Shown here in pieces: positions 1-6,813 of a stretch of DNA of 12,754 nt; the first letter of the stretch is position 1, and each line of letters begins with the position of its first letter. The notes below the pieces were generated by a model, which worked only from the letters and a program-made list of their open reading frames with translations, was not told where the DNA came from and did not search any database. The DNA is taken from contig JAQBFJ010000196.1 of assembly GCA_032123435.1 (NCBI GenBank), positions 1 through 12,754 on the forward strand, written 5' to 3'. A program made the translations under genes and the position numbers. This DNA comes from JAQBFJ01 sp032123435. GTDB taxonomy: Bacteria; Verrucomicrobiota; Kiritimatiellia; UBA8416; JAQBFJ01.

Positions 1-1
1 A

Positions 2-496
2 CTGGTGCGAAAGATGCCGGGCCGTGTTGTCGGACGCACTGTTGATCGCGATGGACGTGAAGCTTTTGTTCTCACGTTGCAGGCGCGGGAACAGCATATC
101 AGGCGTGAGAAGGCAACATCGAACATCTGCACAAATGAAGCACTTTGCGCTTTGCGCGCGCATCTGTATCTGAGTCTTGTGGGTAGAAACGGGTTGAAAG
201 ACGCGGCTAACCTGTGTCGGACAAAAACCCGTTACGCCATGGATCGTATAAAGGCTGTGCCGAAAGTTGAAATAGCCGGACGGGATGAAGTGTTTAATGA
301 ATTTGTTGTAAAATTGCCAATGGATGCAAACACGTTAACAGCTGGAATGCTTGAGCATGGTGTGGCGCCAGGCTTGCCGCTGGGACTGTTTTATCCGGAT
401 ATGCAAAACATGTTGTTAGTGACTGTTACGGAAAAAAGAACGAAAGATGAAATAGATTGCCTTGCCGAAACGATGGAGTCGGTTTTATGTCCATAA
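2..496 (+). CDS. gcvPA: Glycine dehydrogenase (decarboxylating) subunit 1, 3' end only
   Basis: This is the C-terminal 164 residues of the alpha half of the split P-protein of the glycine cleavage system. The frame is open through the left edge, and the GTG at 5 is an internal codon, not a start. The family is about 440-450 residues long, so roughly the last third is present. The stretch REQHIRREKATSN followed by ICTNEAL is typical of GcvPA, as is the LYLSLVGRNGL segment. With GcvPB it forms the PLP enzyme that decarboxylates glycine and passes the aminomethyl group to lipoyl-GcvH in the cytoplasm. The stop overlaps the gcvPB start by 10 nt, which indicates translational coupling. gcvT, gcvH and any glycine riboswitch would lie left of the window. 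The family call is secure; only the 5' part is missing. Confidence 0.93.
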   Translation: MVRKMPGRVVGRTVDRDGREAFVLTLQAREQHIRREKATSNICTNEALCALRAHLYLSLVGRNGLKDAANLCRTKTRYAMDRIKAVPKVEIAGRDEVFNEFVVKLPMDANTLTAGMLEHGVAPGLPLGLFYPDMQNMLLVTVTEKRTKDEIDCLAETMESVLCP

Positions 497-1947
497 TTTT
501 TGATAAGTCAGTGCCGGGCAGAACAGGAGTAACATTTCCTGGACTTGATGTGCCCGTAGACGGTGAGGTCGCTGTTCCGGACGAATTTCGACGGCAAGCG
601 GAACTGGCGCTGTGTGAATTGTCGGAACTGGATGTTGTCAGGCATTTTACCGGCTTGTCGAAAAAGAATTTCGGTGTTGATACAGGCTTCTATCCGCTTG
701 GATCCTGTACCATGAAGTATAATCCCAAGATCCTTGAGAAGATAGCCGGCTGGGAAGGGTTCTCTTTGCATCCTTTCCTGCCGCGGGTTCGCGGCGGAGA
801 AATTGTTTCACAGGGCTCCTTGCGTGTTTTGTATGAATTGGAGCGGCAGTTGTGCGAGATAGCCGGGATGGAAGCGTTTACTCTTCAGCCTCTTGCCGGC
901 GCTCATGGTGAACTTACCGGCATGATGCTTGTTGCCGCGTATCATCGACATAAAGGAAACAGGAAGACCGAGGTATTGATTCCTGACGAAGCGCATGGAA
1001 CTAACCCGTCGAGCGCCGGTATTGCCGGTTACGGCGTAAGGCCTGTTCCGACAAACACAACGACAGGCATGCTGGATATGACCGTTCTGGAATCCATGAT
1101 AAGCGATCAGACCGCGGCGATTATGCTCACCAATCCTAATACACTTGGAATATTCAATAGTAACATAGGAAAAATAGCTGATATCGCGCATAAACATGAC
1201 GCGCTCGTTTATTATGATGGCGCCAATCTAAACGCTATCATGGGCAAATTCCGGCCTGGTGATGCCGGAGTGGATGTTATGCATATAAATTTGCACAAAA
1301 CATTCGCCACACCGCATGGCGGTGGTGGACCGGGAGCAGGGCCGGTTGGTGTTAACAGCAAGCTCGCTGAGTTTCTTCCGGTCCCGCGAGTGAAGAAAGA
1401 TGGTAACCATTACGCCTTGGATAATGAACACCCGTTATCAATAGGTCCTGTCGCGCCATTCTATGGAAATTTCCTGGTGTGTCTGAAGGCGTATATTTAC
1501 ATAACACTGCTTGGCGCCGATGGATTACGGGAAGTAAGCGAGAACGCTGTATTGAACGCCAATTATATTATGAACGCCTTAAAGGAATATTATGATCTGC
1601 CGTTTGATCTTCCGTGCATGCATGAATTCGTGTTGTCCGCGGAAAAACAGGTTGCGCATCATGTTCACGCGCTTGATATAGCTAAGGCGCTTATAGATAT
1701 GGGGTTTCATCCTCCGACGATTTATTTTCCATTGATCGTTAAGGAGGCAATGATGATCGAACCGACTGAAACGGAAAGCCGTGAAACACTTGATGCTTTC
1801 ATTTCCGCAATGATACAGATCGCGAAACTGGCGAAGGATCATCCTGAAAAGATTCAATCGGCGCCGATATCAACCCCTGTAAACAGGCCGGACGAAGTTA
1901 AAGCGGCAAAGGATATGGACTTCGCATACACAAAGAATGTTTTGTGA
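487..1947 (+). CDS. gcvPB: Glycine dehydrogenase (decarboxylating) subunit 2
   Basis: This is the beta half of the split P-protein and carries the pyridoxal phosphate site. I chose the ATG at 487 (MSIIFDKSVPG) over an upstream in-frame ATG at 457. It has a GGAG ribosome site 8 nt upstream (475-478), begins with the usual family N-terminus, and gives 486 residues, the normal family length. The DEAHGTNPSSA motif lies at about residues 167-177. The PLP lysine is K271 in NLHKTFATPHGGGGPG, followed by the glycine-rich loop. The C-terminal region holds the expected IEPTETES segment. It overlaps gcvPA by 10 nt and works with it as an alpha2-beta2 enzyme, releasing CO2 from glycine and loading lipoyl-GcvH; GcvT then makes 5,10-methylene-THF. 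No strong hairpin terminator follows, only a T-run at 1983-1989 that begins a repeated element. Confidence 0.97.
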   Translation: MSIIFDKSVPGRTGVTFPGLDVPVDGEVAVPDEFRRQAELALCELSELDVVRHFTGLSKKNFGVDTGFYPLGSCTMKYNPKILEKIAGWEGFSLHPFLPRVRGGEIVSQGSLRVLYELERQLCEIAGMEAFTLQPLAGAHGELTGMMLVAAYHRHKGNRKTEVLIPDEAHGTNPSSAGIAGYGVRPVPTNTTTGMLDMTVLESMISDQTAAIMLTNPNTLGIFNSNIGKIADIAHKHDALVYYDGANLNAIMGKFRPGDAGVDVMHINLHKTFATPHGGGGPGAGPVGVNSKLAEFLPVPRVKKDGNHYALDNEHPLSIGPVAPFYGNFLVCLKAYIYITLLGADGLREVSENAVLNANYIMNALKEYYDLPFDLPCMHEFVLSAEKQVAHHVHALDIAKALIDMGFHPPTIYFPLIVKEAMMIEPTETESRETLDAFISAMIQIAKLAKDHPEKIQSAPISTPVNRPDEVKAAKDMDFAYTKNVL

Positions 1948-1985
1948 CCCTCGATTCTATCGGGCAGACGATATGGGTATGGTTT

Positions 1986-2011
1986 TTTTGACAGGATTAA
2001 CTTGATCAGGA
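1986..2011 (+). repeat. Intergenic repeat, copy A
   Basis: Positions 1986-2007 are identical over 22 bp to 9058-9079; the core is GACAGGATTAACTTGATC. The match extends to about 26 bp with one mismatch. The copy sits in the gap between the convergent genes gcvPB and the lipoprotein gene. It is preceded by a 7-T run (1983-1989) and followed by an imperfect inverted pair, AGGAACT / AGTCCT (2008-2026). The ACAGGATTAAC wording resembles short motifs I remember from intergenic regions of many environmental bacteria; that comparison is from memory. Confidence 0.75.
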
Positions 2012-2028
2012 ACTTTCCGCTGGCAGTC

Positions 2029-2403
2029 CTACTGTTTTACGGCTGACCATGTTCCGACATTATTGGATGCGTCAATATGCGTGCTGTCGTAATCCACAAC
2101 GCCGCCCATGGAATCTCCATTTACAGCGCCATCGTATACATGCAACCAGTCTTCCACTTTAGCGGAGAAGGAGATGTTGTTTTCATCCAGCGAACCGGTG
2201 TAGGTTTCAAAAGATGTGTGGATTGTAATGCTGTTACCGTTTTGCACTATAACGCAGTCGCCGAGTCCTGATATTGTCCAACTGCCTTCAATAATCACGT
2301 AATCGTCATCGTCACTTTCGTCATCGAGATCGCAGGCAGGCGTTAGAAGAAGACCCATGGTCATGATTGCCATAAACAACACGCGCAGAAATTTGCTTTG
2401 CAT
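2029..2403 (-). CDS. Small secreted lipoprotein, function unknown
   Basis: This 124-residue protein starts with a basic N-terminus (K4, R7) and a hydrophobic segment (L9-L20). It ends the signal in LLLTPAC, with the likely lipidated cysteine at C24. The lipobox is slightly off consensus, with P at -2. A strongly acidic linker follows (residues 25-34, eight of ten D or E). The remainder is a short beta-rich domain with GSWTISG, TYTGSL, GAVNGDSMGG and a terminal GTWSA, a pattern seen in small lipocalin-like bacterial lipoproteins. The ribosome site is excellent: AAGGAGG, 6 nt before the ATG. Aspartate directly after the cysteine would mean inner-membrane retention in enterobacteria, but that rule may not hold here. 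It is monocistronic, convergent with gcvPB and divergent from amrS. I do not recognise a named family. Confidence 0.8.
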   Translation of the reverse strand: MQSKFLRVLFMAIMTMGLLLTPACDLDDESDDDDYVIIEGSWTISGLGDCVIVQNGNSITIHTSFETYTGSLDENNISFSAKVEDWLHVYDGAVNGDSMGGVVDYDSTHIDASNNVGTWSAVKQ

Positions 2404-2431
2404 AGTAGACCTCCTTATTTATGAATACATT

Positions 2432-2461
2432 AGACTAGCAATATTGGTGATAATTTGACAA
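2432..2461 (-). promoter_or_regulatory. Candidate promoter of the lipoprotein gene
   Basis: On the minus strand TTGTCA (2461-2456) is followed after 18 nt by TAGTCT (2437-2432), which is preceded by TG one base upstream (extended -10 form, TGCTAGTCT). Initiation would fall near 2425 and give a leader of about 20 nt that contains the AAGGAGG site. The -10 hexamer is poor apart from the TG extension. Confidence 0.33.
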
Positions 2462-2481
2462 GAATATAAATCAAAGCAGAC

Positions 2482-2545
2482 GTTCCGGGTATAAGGTTCT
2501 TATCGGTTGGATTGTTATATCAGTATTGATCGGCGGTTCCGGAAC
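2482..2545. promoter_or_regulatory. Palindrome GTTCCGGAAC with an upstream half site
   Basis: A perfect 10-bp palindrome, GTTCCGGAAC, lies at 2536-2545, 32 nt before the amrS start. A matching half, GTTCCGG, lies at 2482-2488, 54 bp centre to centre by eye. The position in the 174-bp gap between divergent genes suits an operator. Nothing identifies a regulator, and such a pair can arise by chance. Confidence 0.25.
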
Positions 2546-2561
2546 AGTGTTACCGTTTACA

Positions 2562-2575
2562 GGGAAAGGGTTCCC
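2562..2575 (+). promoter_or_regulatory. Small hairpin over the amrS ribosome site
   Basis: GGGAA (2562-2566) and TTCCC (2571-2575) form a perfect 5-bp stem with the loop AGGG, ending 2 nt before the ATG at 2578. The purine-rich ribosome site lies in the 5' arm and the loop. It could tune initiation, or leave AGGG exposed in the loop; this is inference from sequence only. Confidence 0.35.
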
Positions 2576-2577
2576 AA

Positions 2578-3660
2578 ATGCCGGATAATGAGTTTGGGGA
2601 AAAACTATTGAGTCTTTCGCGTGATGGCGATTTGTATCAAAAGACGGCAGATCAGAGAGAGAAGTATTTGATCCAATGTCATGCCTGCGCGCATCGTTGC
2701 CGGATTTCCGATGGAAAACATGGACTGTGTTTCATGCGCTGGAATGAAAAAGGCAGGCTTCGAGCGCCATGGGGTTATGTGGCGGGCTTGGCCTGTGATC
2801 CTATCGAAAAGAAACCGTTCTACCATTTCCTGCCTGGCAGTGACGCGTTAAGTTTCGGGATGCTGGGATGCAATTTTCATTGTCCGTTTTGTCAAAACTG
2901 GACCAGTTCCCAGACATTGCGTGATCCTGAAGCGCTTGTGTCTCCCAGAAAATGTCAGCCGGAAGAGATTGTAAATCTCGCGATTCAACATGAAGCACCG
3001 GCAATTGCCAGTACATATAATGAGCCTTTAATTACTTCTGAATGGGCTCTTGAAGTATTTAAACTGGCGAAAAAGAGAAATCTTTTTACCTGCTACGTTT
3101 CCAATGGGTTTGCTTCTAAAGAGGTTATTGCGTACATGGCACCGTATCTTGACGCAATGAACGTGGATTTGAAATGTTTTACAGAAGAAGGGTATCGACA
3201 GCTTGGCGGGCGGCTAAAGCCTGTTCTTGAAACGATACGCGGTTTAAGGAAAATGAAAAAGTGGGTGGAAGTAATTACTTTGATTGTGCCCGGTTTCAAT
3301 GATAGCGATGATGAATTGACCCGGATGGCTGAATTTCTGGCATCGGTAGATCCTGATATGCCATGGCATGTTACCGCCTACCATGCGCAGTATAAGTATG
3401 ACAATAAAGTCAAATCAACGCCGCCCGACAGAATTGAAAGGGCCGCGGAAATAGGCAGAAGGGCCGGTATCCGTTATGTGTATGGCGGCAATGTTACGGG
3501 GTTAGGCAAGAACGAAAACACGTATTGTCATAAATGCGGATTCATGCTCATTAAGCGAACCGGTTTTCATGTTACGCGCAACTTGATGCAGAGCGGACAT
3601 TGCTGTAACTGCGACAGTGTTATTCCCGGTATATGGCAGGACAACAGTTCTTGTGAATAG
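2578..3660 (+). CDS. amrS: AmmeMemoRadiSam system radical SAM enzyme (AmrS-type, PflA-like)
   Basis: This 360-residue protein has the architecture of the radical SAM member of the AmmeMemoRadiSam set. An N-terminal cysteine cluster (C34, C37, C41, C51) carries GKHGLC. The [4Fe-4S]/SAM motif CNFHCPFC has C98, C102 and C105 and is followed by QNW. The core has STYNEPLI (145-152), VSNG (174-177) and MNVDLKCF (194-201). The C-terminal zinc-ribbon-like tail has C317, C320, C343 and C345 with NTYCHKCG and IPGIW. The family is related to pyruvate formate-lyase activases. The substrate is not established, and it usually occurs with AMMECR1 and Memo homologues. Neither partner is in this window, as separate genes or as fused domains. 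The ATG at 2578 follows a purine-rich ribosome site (AGGGAAAGGG). The gene is convergent with the AICAR transformylase gene across 79 bp that hold no clear terminator. Confidence 0.9.
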   Translation: MPDNEFGEKLLSLSRDGDLYQKTADQREKYLIQCHACAHRCRISDGKHGLCFMRWNEKGRLRAPWGYVAGLACDPIEKKPFYHFLPGSDALSFGMLGCNFHCPFCQNWTSSQTLRDPEALVSPRKCQPEEIVNLAIQHEAPAIASTYNEPLITSEWALEVFKLAKKRNLFTCYVSNGFASKEVIAYMAPYLDAMNVDLKCFTEEGYRQLGGRLKPVLETIRGLRKMKKWVEVITLIVPGFNDSDDELTRMAEFLASVDPDMPWHVTAYHAQYKYDNKVKSTPPDRIERAAEIGRRAGIRYVYGGNVTGLGKNENTYCHKCGFMLIKRTGFHVTRNLMQSGHCCNCDSVIPGIWQDNSSCE

Positions 3661-3739
3661 TCATACTTTTCTTTTTTATCCCGTCGAAAACATTCTTTCT
3701 ATAAAAATGCCGCGAATTGCTGTTTTGCTATTAACCGGA

Positions 3740-4993
3740 TCAATGCTTGAAACTGCGTTGGCCGGTGAAGACCATGGCTACGTTGGCTTCATTACATGCT
3801 TCAATGCTTTCAAAGTCACGGTCCGAGCCACCGGGTTGAATTACGGCTGACACTCCTTCTCTGATGCCTACTTCCACGCCGTCTCTGAACGGGAAAAATG
3901 CATCGGATATCATGCAGCTGCCGATTAGCCCGCCTTTTTGCGCGGCAACATCCGTGTCAATTTCGGTTATTTCATTCATATCGGTCAGCGTGTTATATGG
4001 CACTTTGTGACGCAACCAGCATATTTTGTCCGCCAGTTTTCTGTATGCCTTGTCACGTGCAATTTCAGCCACACCGACCCTGTCCTGTTCACCTGTACCT
4101 ATTCCGACAGTAGCGCCGTCCTTGACGTAAAGAACGGAATTGCTTGTAACGCCGGCTTCAACCAGCCAGCCGAATATAAGATCGTCGTATTCGCGATCTG
4201 TGGGCAGTCTGTTAATTTTGAATTCCTGGTCCTTGTATTTTGCTCCGGCCGGTTCCAGGTCTTCTTTTCTGCGTGCCTTCGGTACGAATGACCATTGTGC
4301 CACAATGCCGCCATCAATAAGTGATTTGAAATCGACGAACATTTGTCCGTCATATTCCTGCAGGCGCGACATATCGGCGATGCGCATTACGCGAAGATTT
4401 TTCTTTTGGGCGAAAAGATCCATAACACCTTCCGCGAATTCGGGAGCTACGACGACTTCAGCGTAGTTTTTCATAATCAGCTCGGCGGTTTCCATGTCTA
4501 CTTCGCGGTTAAGCGCGATAGCGCCGCCAAAAGCGGCGACTCGATCAGCCATGTTGGCCTTATCGTAAGCCTCTGCAAGCGTGGCTCCTTTGGCAGCACC
4601 GCATGGATTATTGTGTTTAACGATTACAGCACATGGTGTTCCGGTAAGATATCTGAGAATGTTCAATGCGTTGTCAGCGTCAGTAATATTCGTTTTTCCT
4701 GGATGCTTTCCGGATTGCAGAAGTTCCACATCGGATGCCAGATGCTTTCCCGGCTGAATGCAGGTTACTTTGCCGAGTGTCAGGTTGCCGTTTACCAGCT
4801 TGTAAAGCGAGGCTTCCTGTCCCGGGTTTTCTCCATAACGCAGGCCTTTTTCGACACCGTCAATGAGCCATGAAGCCTTTTCATAAAAAAGAGTCTGGCG
4901 ATTTGAGTCGTCCGTGAAAGTTATTTCCATTTTCGAGGGAAAATGGTCGTCCATTATTGTCTTATACGCGGCTTTGAGATCCTTGTTTGTCAT
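3740..4993 (-). CDS. purH: Stand-alone AICAR transformylase (PurH C-terminal half)
   Basis: This 417-residue protein corresponds to the AICAR formyltransferase part of PurH, which moves a formyl group from 10-formyl-THF to AICAR in purine synthesis. It shows LRYGENPGQEA (51-61), KHNNPCGAA (126-134) with the family's catalytic Lys-His pair at K126/H127, AFGGAIALNREVD (154-166), and DAFFPFRDGVE with VIQPGGS near the C-terminus. The usual bifunctional PurH is over 500 residues and begins with an MGS-like IMP cyclohydrolase domain; that domain is absent. The start has a good ribosome site (AGGGAGAG), and nothing upstream in the 43-bp gap encodes a lost N-terminus, so this is a natural single-domain form and not a truncation. 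Ring closure to IMP must come from another gene. It is last in the folE2-panE-purH operon. Confidence 0.92.
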   Translation of the reverse strand: MTNKDLKAAYKTIMDDHFPSKMEITFTDDSNRQTLFYEKASWLIDGVEKGLRYGENPGQEASLYKLVNGNLTLGKVTCIQPGKHLASDVELLQSGKHPGKTNITDADNALNILRYLTGTPCAVIVKHNNPCGAAKGATLAEAYDKANMADRVAAFGGAIALNREVDMETAELIMKNYAEVVVAPEFAEGVMDLFAQKKNLRVMRIADMSRLQEYDGQMFVDFKSLIDGGIVAQWSFVPKARRKEDLEPAGAKYKDQEFKINRLPTDREYDDLIFGWLVEAGVTSNSVLYVKDGATVGIGTGEQDRVGVAEIARDKAYRKLADKICWLRHKVPYNTLTDMNEITEIDTDVAAQKGGLIGSCMISDAFFPFRDGVEVGIREGVSAVIQPGGSDRDFESIEACNEANVAMVFTGQRSFKH

Positions 4994-5036
4994 GATTATC
5001 TCTCCCTCTGATGTTTAGATGTTTATTTATGCGATA

Positions 5037-5945
5037 TTAGCTCATTTGTTTAATTTGTTTCAACAATATTTCATTTGCCGGAGTCGGAACGCCGGCTTTT
5101 TTTCCTTCGCTGACTATAACACCGGTAATTGAATCTATTTCTGTTCTTCTTTTTCGTCTTATATCCTGGAGCATTGACGAAAAGTTGTCACTTGTATTCT
5201 TGCAGACATCTTCAACTGCCTTGATTACATCGTCATAAACAAGATTTATTCCTTTGGCTTTTGCCACTGAATCTGCTTCAAGGGCGATGTTATGCATGGT
5301 TGATCTGAGAGTCGTGTCCAAAAGAAGCCTACCATTAGCGATGTTGGCGATAGCAGTCAAGGGATTTATTGAAGCGTTTATGATCAGTTTACTCCATATC
5401 ATGCTCTGTGCGTCATGTGATATTCTCGTCTCTATTCCGGCTTGTGTCATGATGTCGGCAGTTTGTTCCGCCTGGTCCAAATATTGTGGTGAGAATGGAG
5501 CGATATGTGTTGGACCATAGCCGGCATGACGAATATGGCCGTCTTCCAGCATTGTAACGCCATGCGCGGTAATGCCGCACATTACCCGGCTGTCAGCGGC
5601 TGATTCCGCGATAATCTGTTCGGCGTTTCCTGCTCCGTTTTGCAGTGAGATGATGATCGTTTCAGGTTTTATTAAAGGGATGGCTTTTTGGATCGCGGAT
5701 AAGGTGTCGTATGATTTAACGCATATATAGAGAAGATCAGCGGCAGGCAGTGATCCTGTGTCGGCTGTAACGATTGCTTTAATCACACGCGATCCGTTTT
5801 TGTCATCAATACGAATACCTGTTTGGGATATAGATTCGGCACGGATCGGATTCTTATCCAGAAGGTAAACGTCATGACCAGCGTTGATGAAAAAAACCGT
5901 AAAAAGACAGCCTATAGAGCCAGGACCAACTATGACTATTTTCAT
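5037..5945 (-). CDS. panE: Ketopantoate reductase (2-dehydropantoate 2-reductase)
   Basis: This 302-residue cytoplasmic protein of the ApbA/PanE family reduces ketopantoate with NADPH in pantothenate/CoA synthesis. The Rossmann motif GPGSIG lies at 7-12 in MKIVIVGPGSIG. VKSYD (76-80) and SLQNGAGN (100-107) follow. The helical C-terminal domain has WSKLIINASINPLTA, with K186 in the catalytic lysine position and N190 and N194 after it, and E269 in RRTEID matches the conserved acid. Its ATG is 3 nt beyond the folE2 stop, with an AGGA ribosome site inside folE2, so the two are translationally coupled. Placement between two folate genes is unusual; the substrate of PanE is made by PanB using methylene-THF. 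Paralogues with other 2-oxo acid substrates exist in this family, so the exact substrate is less certain than the fold. Confidence 0.85.
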   Translation of the reverse strand: MKIVIVGPGSIGCLFTVFFINAGHDVYLLDKNPIRAESISQTGIRIDDKNGSRVIKAIVTADTGSLPAADLLYICVKSYDTLSAIQKAIPLIKPETIIISLQNGAGNAEQIIAESAADSRVMCGITAHGVTMLEDGHIRHAGYGPTHIAPFSPQYLDQAEQTADIMTQAGIETRISHDAQSMIWSKLIINASINPLTAIANIANGRLLLDTTLRSTMHNIALEADSVAKAKGINLVYDDVIKAVEDVCKNTSDNFSSMLQDIRRKRRTEIDSITGVIVSEGKKAGVPTPANEILLKQIKQMS

Positions 5946-5948
5946 TGG

Positions 5949-6728
5949 CTAAGGTCCTGTTACCTGAGCATACGCATTATGATTGTGTATGCTTTCCATG
6001 TTCTTTGTTTCTATCTGATACCATGAAATACGTGTATCGGCTTTAAGTTGAAGCGCGATAGCGCGGACAATGTCTTCGGCGAATCTGGGGTTCCGGTATG
6101 CCTGTTCGGTTACGTGTTTCTCGTCTTCCCGTTTCAGTAATGTATACAGCGGCGCGCTGGCCTCTGACTCAGCGATCTCGATCAGGTTCTCCAACCATAC
6201 AAGTTCCGTGCTCTTGACGCGTATTGTAATTATCGACCTTTGGTTATGCGCGCCATGATCGCTTATCTCTCTGGAGCATGGACATAAGGTTGTAACCGGA
6301 ACATTCACTTCCAGGGCTAAATCGCAATGTGCTGTTTTACTGCCGATATCCAGTGTGGCGTGAAAGGCGCATTCGTAATCCATTAATGATGTCGCGCCTG
6401 AAACAGGAGCGGACTTTTGCACAAAATACGGGAAGCGTATTTCAAGGTGGGCGGTTTGTGATGCGAACCGGTCTGTCATTGCTTTGAGAATACTTTCAAT
6501 TTCCTGAACGGAGATTCTGCCATGATAATGGTTCAAGATCTCCACGAAACGAGACATGTGTGTGCCCTTGTAGTTGTGAGGAAGGTCAACGAACATATTA
6601 GCGGTGGCGATGGTGTGCTGAGATTTGTTTTTATGATCAAGCACTACGACAGGGTATCTTAAATCGGTTATCCCCACCTTTTGTATTGGCATTTTCCGGT
6701 CGTCATGAGTATTTTGCACATCTTTCAT
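5949..6728 (-). CDS. folE2: GTP cyclohydrolase FolE2 (type IB)
   Basis: This 259-residue protein converts GTP to 7,8-dihydroneopterin triphosphate, the first step of folate synthesis (also used for queuosine). It belongs to the COG1469/GCYH-IB family, unrelated in length to the zinc-dependent FolE. Diagnostic parts are DVQNT at the N-terminus, VGITDLRYPV, THMSRF (56-61), TTLCPCSREIS with the metal-ligand cysteine C149, HGAHNQRS (158-165), and ESIHNHNAYA near the end. The start at 6728 is supported by the family N-terminus (M-x-DVQNT); the internal Met13 would remove it. No Shine-Dalgarno sequence is visible. Instead a TAGAAT hexamer lies 8 nt before the ATG, so the mRNA may be leaderless. It heads the folE2-panE-purH operon and is divergent from pabBC over 85 bp. 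FolE2 tolerates metals other than zinc and is Zur-controlled in some bacteria; I saw no Zur box. Confidence 0.95.
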   Translation of the reverse strand: MKDVQNTHDDRKMPIQKVGITDLRYPVVVLDHKNKSQHTIATANMFVDLPHNYKGTHMSRFVEILNHYHGRISVQEIESILKAMTDRFASQTAHLEIRFPYFVQKSAPVSGATSLMDYECAFHATLDIGSKTAHCDLALEVNVPVTTLCPCSREISDHGAHNQRSIITIRVKSTELVWLENLIEIAESEASAPLYTLLKREDEKHVTEQAYRNPRFAEDIVRAIALQLKADTRISWYQIETKNMESIHNHNAYAQVTGP

Positions 6729-6736
6729 ATGCGGTG

Positions 6737-6766
6737 ATTCTAGGATATAAAAGGGGTATAGAGCAA
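6737..6766 (-). promoter_or_regulatory. Candidate folE2 promoter in the divergent gap
   Basis: On the minus strand TTGCTC (6766-6761) is followed after 18 nt by TAGAAT (6742-6737), a 5/6 match to the -10 consensus. Transcription would begin within a few bases of the folE2 ATG at 6728. The -35 half overlaps a small dyad, ATAGA-N7-TCTAT (6758-6774), that could be an operator shared with pabBC. The -35 match is weak. Confidence 0.33.
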
Positions 6767-6813
6767 CTTTCTATGCTGTTTTTTTAAGGGAAAATTAGGT
6801 AAATTTATTCGAA

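Noticed and set aside
457..486. Earlier ATG at 457 as the gcvPB start
   Set aside because: It would add a ten-residue tail not seen in the family and overlap gcvPA by 40 nt; the ATG at 487 has GGAG at the right spacing.
1948..1990. Rho-independent terminator after gcvPB
   Set aside because: A short stem, CTCGAT/ATCGGG, exists at about 1950-1964, but the T-run is about 20 nt away, so the parts do not form a proper terminator.
2455..2470. Perfect TTGACA on the plus strand as an amrS promoter
   Set aside because: No acceptable -10 hexamer lies 15-19 nt downstream; TATAAA at 2465-2470 is far too close. The same bases serve better as the minus-strand TTGTCA.
4343..4873. Long plus-strand open frame (176 codons) opposite the AICAR transformylase gene
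   Set aside because: It lies wholly inside a well-supported gene on the other strand, has no ribosome site and its translation resembles no protein; it is a shadow frame.
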